Shown in pieces: positions 51,127 to 60,302 of a DNA stretch of 64,000 bases. The notes beneath the pieces were generated by a model. The model saw only the letters and a program-made list of their open reading frames with translations, was not told the DNA's origin and ran no database searches. A program made the translations under genes and the position numbers. Origin of the DNA: Mucilaginibacter terrenus (GTDB taxonomy: Bacteria; Bacteroidota; Bacteroidia; Sphingobacteriales; Sphingobacteriaceae); NCBI RefSeq assembly GCF_003432065.1, contig NZ_QWDE01000003.1, forward strand, positions 186,001-250,000, given 5' to 3'. How positions within the stretch are numbered: the stretch's first letter is position 1; each line of letters opens with the position of its first letter.

Positions 51127-52272
51127 TTAAGTAGATGTCTTTTTTGTTGTCTTCTTCGCGCCTTGCTTTACTGCTTTGGCAACTGCCGGCTTTGCAGACG
51201 GTTTAGTAGCTTTAGCTTTTTCGGGCTGCTTTTTAGCTGCGGCTTTAACAACCGCTGGTTTAGTTACTTTAGCTACTGGTTTACTATTGCTTGTTGTGGT
51301 AGCTGATACTTTGCGTACCACAGGTTTACTTTCCGCAGCTTGCTTTTTCACTTCTGGTTTGGCAACATTACTACTAACCGGGGCCACTGTAACCGAATCT
51401 GTTGACGCAGCACTGCCAGCCATTACATTGCGTATAGAATCGGCAGTGGCTTTACGCGCCGCTTCTTTCTTCGCCATTGCTAACGAGTCCAGCAAGGTTT
51501 GGTTTTTTACGCCAATCACCTGGTTGGTATATTTAATATTGATCTGCTTATAAGCATCCCACCCTACCAACGGTACCGCTTGTTTGTAAAACGCTTTCAG
51601 ATTATTAAAACGAACATCGAGCGAATCGGCATTGCCCAGTAATATGCGCTGGTTACCCACTCTTGGCACTAATTCTATTTCGTGATCCTGGTTAACGTAT
51701 ATCTGTGCTATTTGTGCGTCCCAAAGTGAATCTTTTCTGATGAAATCTGCAGTAGCAAATATCTGCTTGGCCAAACCGGTATGCAACGAATCAACCTTGT
51801 TGGCAAACAGCTCGTCTATGTACCCGTTAGCAGCAATTACACGTGCTGTAAAGCTTTGCGATAATGGCATTTTTAACCCATGTTGGTCTATATAAAAATC
51901 CTGATCAAACCGGTTCATTACGCGCAGTATTGGCTGGCGCTGGCTAACTTCTACCTGTATCACCCCATCCATATCCACGTATACTTTAGCAAACTCCACA
52001 AAAGGATTATTCTTAAGCCTTTCCTCTAACGCATGGATATCTATTGCTTCTATACGGCGGCCTATCAGCGTATGACTGTCCATCTCCAGAATATTGTCTA
52101 CCTCCTGCCTGTCTATAAAGTAATGACTGCCGGGTATATATACCTTAATGGCCTTGCACACCACTTCAGATTTTTTTACCTCAATGAAACTCATAAGCAC
52201 CACCAAGCCGGCTAAGCTGATAGTCCAGCCCAAGCCAATAAGCAGTGGTTTCCAAATGCGTTTCTTAAACAT
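51127..52272 (-). CDS. ftsQ: Cell division protein FtsQ/DivIB with a basic C-terminal tail
   Basis: This bitopic division protein has a single transmembrane helix (about 12-30, from start MFKKRIWKPLLIG) and a periplasmic part with POTRA and FtsQ-type strands (SHYFIDRQEVDNILEM, NPFVEFAKVYVDM). From ATG 52272 it has 381 residues. The start overlaps the murC stop by 8 nt, favouring it over the upstream in-frame ATG at 52302. The last 75-80 residues form a lysine/alanine/proline-rich tail (AKPEVKKQ, KAAAKKQPEKAKATKPSAK) that resembles histone H1, an unusual addition in the periplasm. Confidence 0.9.
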   Translation of the reverse strand: MFKKRIWKPLLIGLGWTISLAGLVVLMSFIEVKKSEVVCKAIKVYIPGSHYFIDRQEVDNILEMDSHTLIGRRIEAIDIHALEERLKNNPFVEFAKVYVDMDGVIQVEVSQRQPILRVMNRFDQDFYIDQHGLKMPLSQSFTARVIAANGYIDELFANKVDSLHTGLAKQIFATADFIRKDSLWDAQIAQIYVNQDHEIELVPRVGNQRILLGNADSLDVRFNNLKAFYKQAVPLVGWDAYKQINIKYTNQVIGVKNQTLLDSLAMAKKEAARKATADSIRNVMAGSAASTDSVTVAPVSSNVAKPEVKKQAAESKPVVRKVSATTTSNSKPVAKVTKPAVVKAAAKKQPEKAKATKPSAKPAVAKAVKQGAKKTTKKTST

Positions 52273-53620
52273 TTTCCAATACGTTTTTGAGCGGTTGAAC
52301 AAGCTGGTCTATATCGCCTGCTCCTACGGTTAAAAGTAGCTCAGGTTTCTCAAACCGCACAATATCAACTGCTTCTTGTTTTCCACATTTCCGTTTAGCC
52401 GGCAATTTCATCCTGTCCAGCAACATATCACTGGTTACACTTGGTATGGGCAACTCCCTTGCAGGATAAATATCAAGTAACAGTAACTCATCCGCCATAT
52501 CCAGCACCTCAGCAAAGCCATCGGCAAAATCACGCGTCCGGCTGAACAGGTGTGGCTGGAAAATCACCGTAAGTTTCTTTTGCGGGAACAGCTTTTTTAC
52601 AGAAGATATAGCAGCTCTTAACTCTTCAGGATGATGTGCGTAATCATCTATATAAATGTGCTTTTCGGTTCTAACTATATATTCAAACCTGCGCTTAATG
52701 CCTTTAAATGACCCTAGAGCCAGTTTGATCGCATCAGCAGAAATATCTAACCTTAATGTAGCAGCTATAGCGGCTACGGCATTTTCTACGTTATGAATTC
52801 CGGCTATGCCCATCTTAATATTAGGGATGGAAACGACTGCACTGTTAAAATCAAAGTAAAAGCTGCCGTTCTCAATCCGGATGTTGGTTCCGTTAGCATC
52901 AGCATTTGTCTCAATGCCATAGGTATAGCCGCCATCCAGTGGTAAGCCTTTTTTACGGATGAGCACGCCACGCTCTTTAATCTGCGAAGCAAACAACCTG
53001 AACGACTCCTCCAATTGCGAATGATCTCCATAGATATCAAGGTGATCGGCATCCATTGAGGTGATCACTGCAGTATCGGGGTTGAGCGTAAGGAACGATC
53101 TATCGTACTCATCAGCTTCAACCACCACGATATCGTTATTACCGTACAGCACATTGGTATTGTAGTTGGATGATATACCTCCAAGAAATGCGGAACAATC
53201 CTTTCCGGAGTCTTTCAAAATATGGGCGATCATGCCCGATGTGGTTGTTTTACCATGGGTACCCGCAACCGCAATAGTGAACATCCCACGGCTGATAATG
53301 CCCAACACTTGAGAACGTTTCTGAAGATCGAAACCATTATTTCGGAAATAGTTTAGTATTGTCGAATCCTTAGGGATAGCAGGTGTAAAAATTATGAGGG
53401 TGCCATCGCAGGGCTTTTGGAAACTCATTGGTATCCAATCTGCCCTGTCTTCAAATATCACCCGTATTCCTTCGTTATGCAGCGCATCCGTCAGCGGGGT
53501 ACTTGTTTTATCATATCCGCATACAACTGCACCCAAATGATGAAAATAGCGCGCAAGGCCACTCATGCCTATGCCGCCAATCCCTACCAGGTACACACGT
53601 TGTATGTTCTTTAATTCCAT
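52265..53620 (-). CDS. murC: UDP-N-acetylmuramate--L-alanine ligase
   Basis: This cytosolic Mur ligase adds L-Ala to UDP-MurNAc. The 451 residues carry the N-terminal motif GIGGIGMSGLARYFHHLG, the ATP-binding GTHGKTTTSGM, and DEYDRSFLTLNPD in the central domain. DDYAHHPEELRAAI is typical of MurC. The start MELKNIQRVYLVG fits the family. It follows murG by 50 bp and overlaps ftsQ by 8 nt, so both are translated from one message. Confidence 0.97.
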   Translation of the reverse strand: MELKNIQRVYLVGIGGIGMSGLARYFHHLGAVVCGYDKTSTPLTDALHNEGIRVIFEDRADWIPMSFQKPCDGTLIIFTPAIPKDSTILNYFRNNGFDLQKRSQVLGIISRGMFTIAVAGTHGKTTTSGMIAHILKDSGKDCSAFLGGISSNYNTNVLYGNNDIVVVEADEYDRSFLTLNPDTAVITSMDADHLDIYGDHSQLEESFRLFASQIKERGVLIRKKGLPLDGGYTYGIETNADANGTNIRIENGSFYFDFNSAVVSIPNIKMGIAGIHNVENAVAAIAATLRLDISADAIKLALGSFKGIKRRFEYIVRTEKHIYIDDYAHHPEELRAAISSVKKLFPQKKLTVIFQPHLFSRTRDFADGFAEVLDMADELLLLDIYPARELPIPSVTSDMLLDRMKLPAKRKCGKQEAVDIVRFEKPELLLTVGAGDIDQLVQPLKNVLENV

Positions 53621-53670
53621 TTTGCTCTTTTAAAAAGGGCTACCCCCGCAACCGCGGAGGTTAGCCAGAT

Positions 53671-54831
53671 TCAATTGTTGTTTGTTATTTGGATAACTTC
53701 TTTCGCAATTACATCATCAGCATCCGGCATAGCCAGCTTACCTATGTTATCGCTTAATTTCTTTTGCAAATCTTTATCGTTTAAAAGTTCAATTGCCTTG
53801 TCAATTAGTTGTGCTTCGGCATCGCGGTCGGCCACAAATATGGATGCGTTCTCGTGTACCAATGCAAGTGCGTTCTTGGTTTGATGGTCTTCCGACACAT
53901 TTGGCGATGGCACCAGTATCACCGGTTTTTTTATAACACAAAGCTCTGCAATGGTACCAGCTCCTGCACGGGAAATAATTACATCAGCCGCGGCATAAGC
54001 CAGGTCCATACGGTTTAAAAACTCTACTACAGCTATGTTTGGGTGGATGTCTCTACCCAATTGTTCTAGTATGCTTTTATAATAGAACTTTCCCGTTTGC
54101 CAAATAACCTGCACATCGGCATTAACAATCTTGTCCAGTGCGGCTAGTACACTACTATTTAGGGTACGCGCACCAAGGCTTCCGCCGGTAATTAGTATGG
54201 TCTTTTTCAGGTTTGATAGCTTATATAGCTCCAATCCCTCCGTATGCTTACCGTCAATGTTAACGGAGTCCTTACGAATAGGGTTACCTGTTTTAATGAT
54301 TCTTTCGGCAGGGAAAAACTTATCCATGCCGTCAAACGCAACACATATCTTTTTAGCTTTCTTGCCTAACCATTTATTAGTAATTCCAGCATATGAGTTC
54401 TGCTCCTGGATAAGGGTTGGTACTCCCATTACTGATGCAGCATATAACAGCGGACCTGATGCATACCCCCCAACTCCTACGCAAGCATCAGGCTTAAATT
54501 CCTTAATAATCTTTACTGCCTTAAGTACGCTTCCAACAAGCTTTATCGGAAACATAATGTTCTTGAGTATAGATTTACGCTGAATACCCTGTATATCTAA
54601 ACCTATGATCTTGTAACCTGCAGCCGGTACTTTTTCCATCTCCATACGGCCGGTTGCGCCTACAAACAATATCTCCGTGGCTGGGTCAATCCTTTTTAAC
54701 GCATTGGCGATAGAAATAGCCGGGAAGATATGGCCGCCGGTACCACCACCGCTAATGATAACACGCAGCGCAGCATCCCTTCCGGTTGTGGAGAGATTTT
54801 GATTGCTATTGTTACTGCCTTGTGTTTTCAT
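53671..54831 (-). CDS. murG: UDP-GlcNAc:lipid I N-acetylglucosaminyltransferase
   Basis: This peripheral inner-membrane glycosyltransferase makes lipid II. The 386 residues begin with an extra 20-residue N-terminus before the GT-B fold LRVIISGGGTGGHIFPA (glycine-rich loop GGGTGGH, 28-34). The donor-binding half has ITGGSLGARTLN and ISRAGAGTIAEL. The conserved PTLIQEQNSYAGITN segment helps bind lipid I. It sits 50 bp after ftsW and before murC, in the usual dcw order for the phylum. Confidence 0.96.
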   Translation of the reverse strand: MKTQGSNNSNQNLSTTGRDAALRVIISGGGTGGHIFPAISIANALKRIDPATEILFVGATGRMEMEKVPAAGYKIIGLDIQGIQRKSILKNIMFPIKLVGSVLKAVKIIKEFKPDACVGVGGYASGPLLYAASVMGVPTLIQEQNSYAGITNKWLGKKAKKICVAFDGMDKFFPAERIIKTGNPIRKDSVNIDGKHTEGLELYKLSNLKKTILITGGSLGARTLNSSVLAALDKIVNADVQVIWQTGKFYYKSILEQLGRDIHPNIAVVEFLNRMDLAYAAADVIISRAGAGTIAELCVIKKPVILVPSPNVSEDHQTKNALALVHENASIFVADRDAEAQLIDKAIELLNDKDLQKKLSDNIGKLAMPDADDVIAKEVIQITNNN

Positions 54832-54881
54832 CTATTACTCGTATCTTCTAAATTAATTTGTATTCGTTTAGAACCGGGACA

Positions 54882-56027
54882 TTATGCCTCCCGTATTTCT
54901 CCTACAACAACTTTCCTTGGTTCATCAATATCCCTGCTCACTGACAGGATGATGCCGAACGCCACACTTGTGAACAATATGGATGTACCACCCATACTAA
55001 CCAATGGCAATGGCACGCCAGTTACCGGACCTAAACCTACAGCTACAGCCATGTTAGCAAAAGCCTGAATGGTCAAGCTAAAACTTAAACCCGCCGCCAG
55101 CAATGCACCGAAAGCCTTAGGAGCTTTTGTTACGATCTTGATACACCTATATAGTAAAAATAGGTAAATACCCACCAGCATAAAGCCGCCAATCAATCCA
55201 TATTCCTCAACAATGGTTGCGTATATAAAATCGGAATATGGGTGCGGAAGGTAGTTACGCTCGGTACTGTTACCCGGGCCTTTACCAACAAAGCCTCCGG
55301 TAGCAATAGCTATTTTAGAGTGATCGCTCTGGAATGACTTATCCGGATTGGCTTTTTCGGGATGCATAAAGGCTTGAATACGCGACACATAAGTAGCGCG
55401 CCTTGGGCCCAAAAATATCACCCCGGCAAGCAGCACCATACCCGCAAGGCACACTACAGATATTTGTTTGATACTAATACGGCCTATAATTAACAGCAGT
55501 ATACTTACACCAAACAGCATGAGTGCCGTTGATAAATTTGCAAGTGCAATAAGTATAAATACGAGGCATACCGACCCCATGATAGGGATGAATGATTGTT
55601 TTACATCCTTTATGTTTTCCTGCTTACGCGACAGGGTACGCGCCAGGTAAGTTATCAATGCCAGTTTAGCCAAATCGGAGGTTTGGAAGGTTAGGCCCGT
55701 GCCCGGTATGGCTATCCAACGGCTTGCATCGTTCACATGGCTACCAAATACAAGCGTATAAAGTAATAGTGGTATGGTAATGATCATTAACAGTTTGGAT
55801 ATCCCCGCATACCAACGATAATCCAATCGGTGCGAAATATACATCAGCGCCAAACCACCAAACAACATAAACATATGTTTCATGAGGTAAGACTCGGCAC
55901 CTGTATTGTGCTTATAAGCAATGGTGCCGGTTGAGCTATACACCGCCAGCAGAGATATTAACGATAGCAGTATGACTATAAGCCATATCCACCTGTCGCC
56001 TTTTACATTTTTTAATATCTGATCCAT
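54882..56027 (-). CDS. ftsW: Peptidoglycan glycosyltransferase FtsW
   Basis: This SEDS-family integral-membrane protein polymerises lipid II at the division site with FtsI. The 381 residues contain about ten hydrophobic segments. SEDS-type blocks are GTGLTFQTSDLAKLALITYL, RIQAFMHPEKANPD, DFIYATIVEEYGLIGG and PLPLVSMGGTSILF. The start MDQILKNVKGDRWIW is at a short 29-bp distance from murD. The conserved Asp in the SDLAKL/DFIYA regions and the position between murD and murG favour FtsW over RodA. Confidence 0.95.
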   Translation of the reverse strand: MDQILKNVKGDRWIWLIVILLSLISLLAVYSSTGTIAYKHNTGAESYLMKHMFMLFGGLALMYISHRLDYRWYAGISKLLMIITIPLLLYTLVFGSHVNDASRWIAIPGTGLTFQTSDLAKLALITYLARTLSRKQENIKDVKQSFIPIMGSVCLVFILIALANLSTALMLFGVSILLLIIGRISIKQISVVCLAGMVLLAGVIFLGPRRATYVSRIQAFMHPEKANPDKSFQSDHSKIAIATGGFVGKGPGNSTERNYLPHPYSDFIYATIVEEYGLIGGFMLVGIYLFLLYRCIKIVTKAPKAFGALLAAGLSFSLTIQAFANMAVAVGLGPVTGVPLPLVSMGGTSILFTSVAFGIILSVSRDIDEPRKVVVGEIREA

Positions 56028-56056
56028 CCCTTTGTTAATTGACTAATGTTATCTGA

Positions 56057-57448
56057 TTACAGCTCTTTAACTGCTTCTTTAAACTGCTTGCCCCTGTCTT
56101 CGTAGTTTTTGAACAAATCAAAACTCGCGCATGCTGGTGACAGCAGAACAGTATCCCCTTTAGCTGCCAGATGATAAGCCACCTGCGCTGCTTCAGATGC
56201 AGATGATGTATTTACAATAACTTCTACGTCATCCTCAAAAGCATCATGAATACGCTTATTGTCTTTACCAAGGCATACGATGGCTTTTACCTTTTGCTTT
56301 ACTAAGTCGCGCAGCATACCGTAGTCATTACCTTTGTCAACGCCTCCCAAAATTAGTACAACATCAGTGGTCATGCTTTCCAGTGCGTACCAGGTGCTGT
56401 TTACATTGGTGGCTTTACTATCATTGATAAAGCTGATGCCTGATATTTTAGCCACAAACTCCAGCCTGTGTTCAATGCTGTGGAAATTGCCCATGCTCTC
56501 TCTAATCGTCTCGTTGCGCAACTCCAGTACTTTAGCAACAATGCCCGAAGCCATTGAGTTGTAAAGGTTGTGCTTTCCCTGCAGGGCCAGTTCGGTAATC
56601 GACATTTGAAAATGTTGTTGATGTAGATTTATGACAATATTGTCGTTTTCGAGATATGCTCCCGTTTCTATTTTCTTGGTTATTGAGAAGGGCAACTGCT
56701 CTGCAGCTATTTGTTTCCCCTCCATTACTTTAATTGTTTCAGCATCGTCTGCACAATAGATGTAAGCATCTTCGGCAGTTTGGTTTTGCGTTATCCTGAA
56801 TTTGGATGCTGCATAGTTCTCCAGCTTGTAGTCGTAACGGTCCAGGTGATCGGGCGTGATATTCAACAACACCGCTATGTTAGCCCTGAACTTATACATA
56901 TTGTCCAGCATAAAGCTGCTTATTTCCAGTACGTAGTGATCGTAAGCTTCAGTAGCTACCTGGTAAGCAAAGCTTTTTCCTATGTTACCTGCCAAACCAA
57001 CATTCAATCCAGCGTTCTTAAGAATGTGGTAGACCAGGCTGGTAGTTGTTGTTTTACCATTGGAGCCTGTGATGCAAATCATCTTCGCATCTGTGTAGCG
57101 ACCTGCGAATTCTATCTCGGAGATCACCGGCGTATTCTGTGCCAGTAACTGCTTAACTATAGGCGCTTTGTCTGGTATACCAGGGCTTTTTACCACTTCA
57201 AGTGCATTCAATATCAACTCTTGAGTATGGCCGTTCTCCTCAAAATCAATAGCCCAGTCCTGCAGTTGTTTCTTGTAATTATCTGCAATTGAACCAAAAT
57301 CAGAAACAAACACTTCGTAACCTTTCTGTTGAGCAAGGTATGCAGCACCAACACCACTCTCGCCTGCGCCGAGAATGGCAATTCTTGCTCCGTTCGCCTT
57401 TTTTTGGGCGAAATCCTGATGAGCTGAACTGGTTGGTTGTGTAGACAT
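56057..57448 (-). CDS. murD: UDP-N-acetylmuramoylalanine--D-glutamate ligase
   Basis: This cytosolic Mur ligase adds D-Glu. The 463 residues carry a short non-conserved N-terminus, then RIAILGAGESGVGAAYLA, the ATP site GSNGKTTT, NITPDHLDRYD and FINDSKATNVNSTW. The NxxxDHLDRY and SKATN motifs mark MurD among the Mur ligases. It lies 53 bp after mraY and 29 bp before ftsW. Confidence 0.97.
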   Translation of the reverse strand: MSTQPTSSAHQDFAQKKANGARIAILGAGESGVGAAYLAQQKGYEVFVSDFGSIADNYKKQLQDWAIDFEENGHTQELILNALEVVKSPGIPDKAPIVKQLLAQNTPVISEIEFAGRYTDAKMICITGSNGKTTTTSLVYHILKNAGLNVGLAGNIGKSFAYQVATEAYDHYVLEISSFMLDNMYKFRANIAVLLNITPDHLDRYDYKLENYAASKFRITQNQTAEDAYIYCADDAETIKVMEGKQIAAEQLPFSITKKIETGAYLENDNIVINLHQQHFQMSITELALQGKHNLYNSMASGIVAKVLELRNETIRESMGNFHSIEHRLEFVAKISGISFINDSKATNVNSTWYALESMTTDVVLILGGVDKGNDYGMLRDLVKQKVKAIVCLGKDNKRIHDAFEDDVEVIVNTSSASEAAQVAYHLAAKGDTVLLSPACASFDLFKNYEDRGKQFKEAVKEL

Positions 57449-57501
57449 TGTTTCGTATTCTATCTGATGCTATATTCTTTGCTACCCACTCGGTCGACTA
57501 T

Positions 57502-58743
57502 CTATCTTAATTTCAATGTTATCACGGTAATTATGGCCAGCATAATACAAATGATGTAAAAGCGGGTAACGATCTTAGACTCGTGAAAGCCTTTCTTCTG
57601 ATAATGGTGATGCAGCGGCGCCATCAGGAAAACACGACGGCCTTCACCAAAGCGCTTTTTGGTCCACTTGAACCACCCAACCTGTATCATTACCGAAAAA
57701 TTCTCTACTACAAAAATTCCACAAAGCACCGGTATTAAAAGCTCCTTACGTATCATAATAGCGAAAACCGCTATTATCCCGCCTATCGCCAGACTGCCCG
57801 TGTCGCCCATGAAAACCTGTGCGGGGTAAGAGTTGTACCACAAGAAGCCTACACACGCACCTACAAACGCGCCTGCAAATATTACAAGCTCTGCAGAGTT
57901 TGGTATGTACATAATGTTCAGGTAATCGGCTATAAGTGTATTACCCGATACGTATGCAAGTATGGCTAATGTAAGTCCGATGATAGCCGATGTACCCGTC
58001 GCTAAACCGTCTATACCGTCCGTAATGTTAGCGCCATTAGATATAAAGGTGATGATGATTATGGTAAAAAACATAAATACTACCAGTGCATAATGCTCGT
58101 AACCCTTACCCAAAAACTTAAGCACCTTTCCATAATCAAACTCATTATTTTTATAGAAAGGCATTGTTGTTTTGGTAGACTTGATGTCCTGTGTATATAC
58201 AGGTTTATCGCCCCGCATATGGAAACGAACAGGAACATCATACTTCACCGGTAACTGCACTTCCTGGCGGATGAGGATATTGCTGTTGAAATACATTGTA
58301 AACCCGATAAACAGTGCAAGACCAACCTGACCTGTTATTTTAAACCGACCTGCTAACCCTTCTTTGTTCTTTTTAAAAACTTTTATGTAATCATCCAAAA
58401 AGCCAATTGCACCCAGCCAGACGGTAGTAACCAGCATCATGATGATGTAGATGTTATCCAGCTGTGCAAAAAGCAAAGTTGGTATCAGTATGCCCAAAAG
58501 GATGATAACACCACCCATTGTTGGTGTGCCGGATTTTTGCATCTGGCCTTCCAACCCAAGGTTGCGCACTGTTTCACCAACCTGTTTAAAGCGCAAATAG
58601 TCAATCAACCTTCTGCCATAAACAGTAGTAACCAACAAGGAAACAATAACAGCCATTGCCATACGGAACGTGAGATATTGAAATACCCCTGCACCCGGAA
58701 TACTGTAGTTTTTGTTTAAGTAGTTAAACAGGTAATATAGCAT
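57502..58743 (-). CDS. mraY: Phospho-N-acetylmuramoyl-pentapeptide transferase
   Basis: This integral-membrane enzyme transfers phospho-MurNAc-pentapeptide to undecaprenyl phosphate, forming lipid I. The 413 residues have about ten transmembrane helices. MraY motifs are [28 protein letters not shown] (catalytic Asp pair), [15 protein letters not shown] and [13 protein letters not shown] longer periplasmic or cytosolic insert around residues 155-205 ([13 protein letters not shown]) adds to the usual length of about 360. It lies 98 bp after murE. Confidence 0.97.
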   Translation of the reverse strand: MLYYLFNYLNKNYSIPGAGVFQYLTFRMAMAVIVSLLVTTVYGRRLIDYLRFKQVGETVRNLGLEGQMQKSGTPTMGGVIILLGILIPTLLFAQLDNIYIIMMLVTTVWLGAIGFLDDYIKVFKKNKEGLAGRFKITGQVGLALFIGFTMYFNSNILIRQEVQLPVKYDVPVRFHMRGDKPVYTQDIKSTKTTMPFYKNNEFDYGKVLKFLGKGYEHYALVVFMFFTIIIITFISNGANITDGIDGLATGTSAIIGLTLAILAYVSGNTLIADYLNIMYIPNSAELVIFAGAFVGACVGFLWYNSYPAQVFMGDTGSLAIGGIIAVFAIMIRKELLIPVLCGIFVVENFSVMIQVGWFKWTKKRFGEGRRVFLMAPLHHHYQKKGFHESKIVTRFYIICIMLAIITVITLKLR

Positions 58744-58841
58744 TGGCTAATTTGCTATGCAGATGCGCCAAGCGCATCTTGCAGATCTGTATAAATTTGG
58801 TTAATTGGTTACTCGTTTATTATTACTCTTATCACCCGCAC

Positions 58842-60302
58842 TTAAATCATGTCTTTAAACTGGTCCTCCAGTTCTTCCATATCGTCAAAATGGTTTTTTA
58901 CACCATTAACTTCCTGGTACTTCTCATGACCCTTTCCTGCCAACAGGATAATATCTCCCGGCTGCGCCAGCATACATGCAGTTCTTATTGCTTCCCTCCT
59001 ATCTGCTATGCTAAGCGTATTTCTTTTAAATGCCGGATCAATACCAGCTTCCATATCTTTAATAATCTGAGCCGGGTCTTCGGTCCGAGGGTTATCTGAT
59101 GTCAGGATCACCTTGTCGCTCCATTCAGTTGCAACCTTAGCCATAATAGGGCGTTTGGTTTTATCCCTGTCACCGCCGCAACCGATAACGGTTATCACTT
59201 TTTCTTTGCCTTTACGGATATCATGAACAGTGCTCAACACGTTTTGTACTGCATCCGGGGTATGGGCATAATCAACAATACCAATCACTTTATTAGGTGC
59301 CACAATATATTCAAACCTGCCTTCTGCACCAGTCAGCTTACTTAAGCTGATGAGCACTTTAGATCTATCCTGCTCCAACAGCATTGCCGCAGCGTAAACC
59401 GCCAGTAGATTATATGCATTGAAAGTGCCAACCAGTTTGAACCAAACTTCTTCGTTATCAATATTCAGCAAAAGGCCGCCAAACTGGTTTTCAATAATAC
59501 GGGCACGATAGTCGGCCATGCTCTTGAGACCATAACTTTTTTTATGTGCCGATGTGTTTTGCAGCATCACGCTACCATTCTTGTCATCACCGTTAGTTAA
59601 CGCGAACGCGCTTTTAGGCAGACCGTCAAAGAACGCCTTTTTGGCTTTCAAATAGCTTTCAAACGTTTTGTGATAATCGAGATGATCGTGCGTAAGATTG
59701 GTGAATATTCCGCCTGAAAACCGTAAACCTTCTATCCTGTGTTGCGCAACAGCATGGGAGCTAACCTCCATAAAGCAGTAGTCGCAGCCCTCGTCCACCA
59801 TATCTGCTAACAGCTTATTGAGCACTACAGGATCAGGAGTAGTATGGGTAGACGGGATAATACGTCCGTTAACCTGGTTCTCCACGGTAGATAATAAACC
59901 GCACTTATACCCCATATCTCTGAACACCTTATACAGCAGCGTTGCTACAGTAGTTTTGCCATTGGTACCAGTTACGCCAACCAGCTTGAGATTACTGGAC
60001 GGGTTTTCGTAAAAGTTGGCAGCGATAGTACCCAGCGCTTTGGCAGAGTTAGCAACCATCAAAAAGTCTGCTTCCTGCGCGGTATGTGCCGGAAGGTCTT
60101 CACAAATAACTGCTACTGCACCTTGCTTTACGGCTTGTTCTATATAATCATGGCCGTCCACTGCGGTGCCTTTAAGCGCCACAAACAAGCAGCCCGGCTC
60201 CACCTTACGTGAATCAAAAACCACTGCAGATATCTCTACATCCGCACTTCCCTGCAGCTCGGTAAAAGCTACTCCTTCCAGTATGTCGCTTAAATATCTC
60301 AT
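58842..60302 (-). CDS. murE: UDP-MurNAc-tripeptide synthetase, meso-diaminopimelate-adding
   Basis: This cytosolic Mur ligase adds the third peptide residue. The 486 residues include the ATP site GTNGKTTV and THDHLDYHKTFE. The substrate loop DNPRTEDP carries the DNPR motif that selects meso-diaminopimelate rather than lysine, in agreement with dapA elsewhere in the window. It overlaps ftsI by 4 nt (ATGA), so translation is coupled. mraY follows; murF, which adds D-Ala-D-Ala, is not in the cluster. Confidence 0.97.
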   Translation of the reverse strand: MRYLSDILEGVAFTELQGSADVEISAVVFDSRKVEPGCLFVALKGTAVDGHDYIEQAVKQGAVAVICEDLPAHTAQEADFLMVANSAKALGTIAANFYENPSSNLKLVGVTGTNGKTTVATLLYKVFRDMGYKCGLLSTVENQVNGRIIPSTHTTPDPVVLNKLLADMVDEGCDYCFMEVSSHAVAQHRIEGLRFSGGIFTNLTHDHLDYHKTFESYLKAKKAFFDGLPKSAFALTNGDDKNGSVMLQNTSAHKKSYGLKSMADYRARIIENQFGGLLLNIDNEEVWFKLVGTFNAYNLLAVYAAAMLLEQDRSKVLISLSKLTGAEGRFEYIVAPNKVIGIVDYAHTPDAVQNVLSTVHDIRKGKEKVITVIGCGGDRDKTKRPIMAKVATEWSDKVILTSDNPRTEDPAQIIKDMEAGIDPAFKRNTLSIADRREAIRTACMLAQPGDIILLAGKGHEKYQEVNGVKNHFDDMEELEDQFKDMI

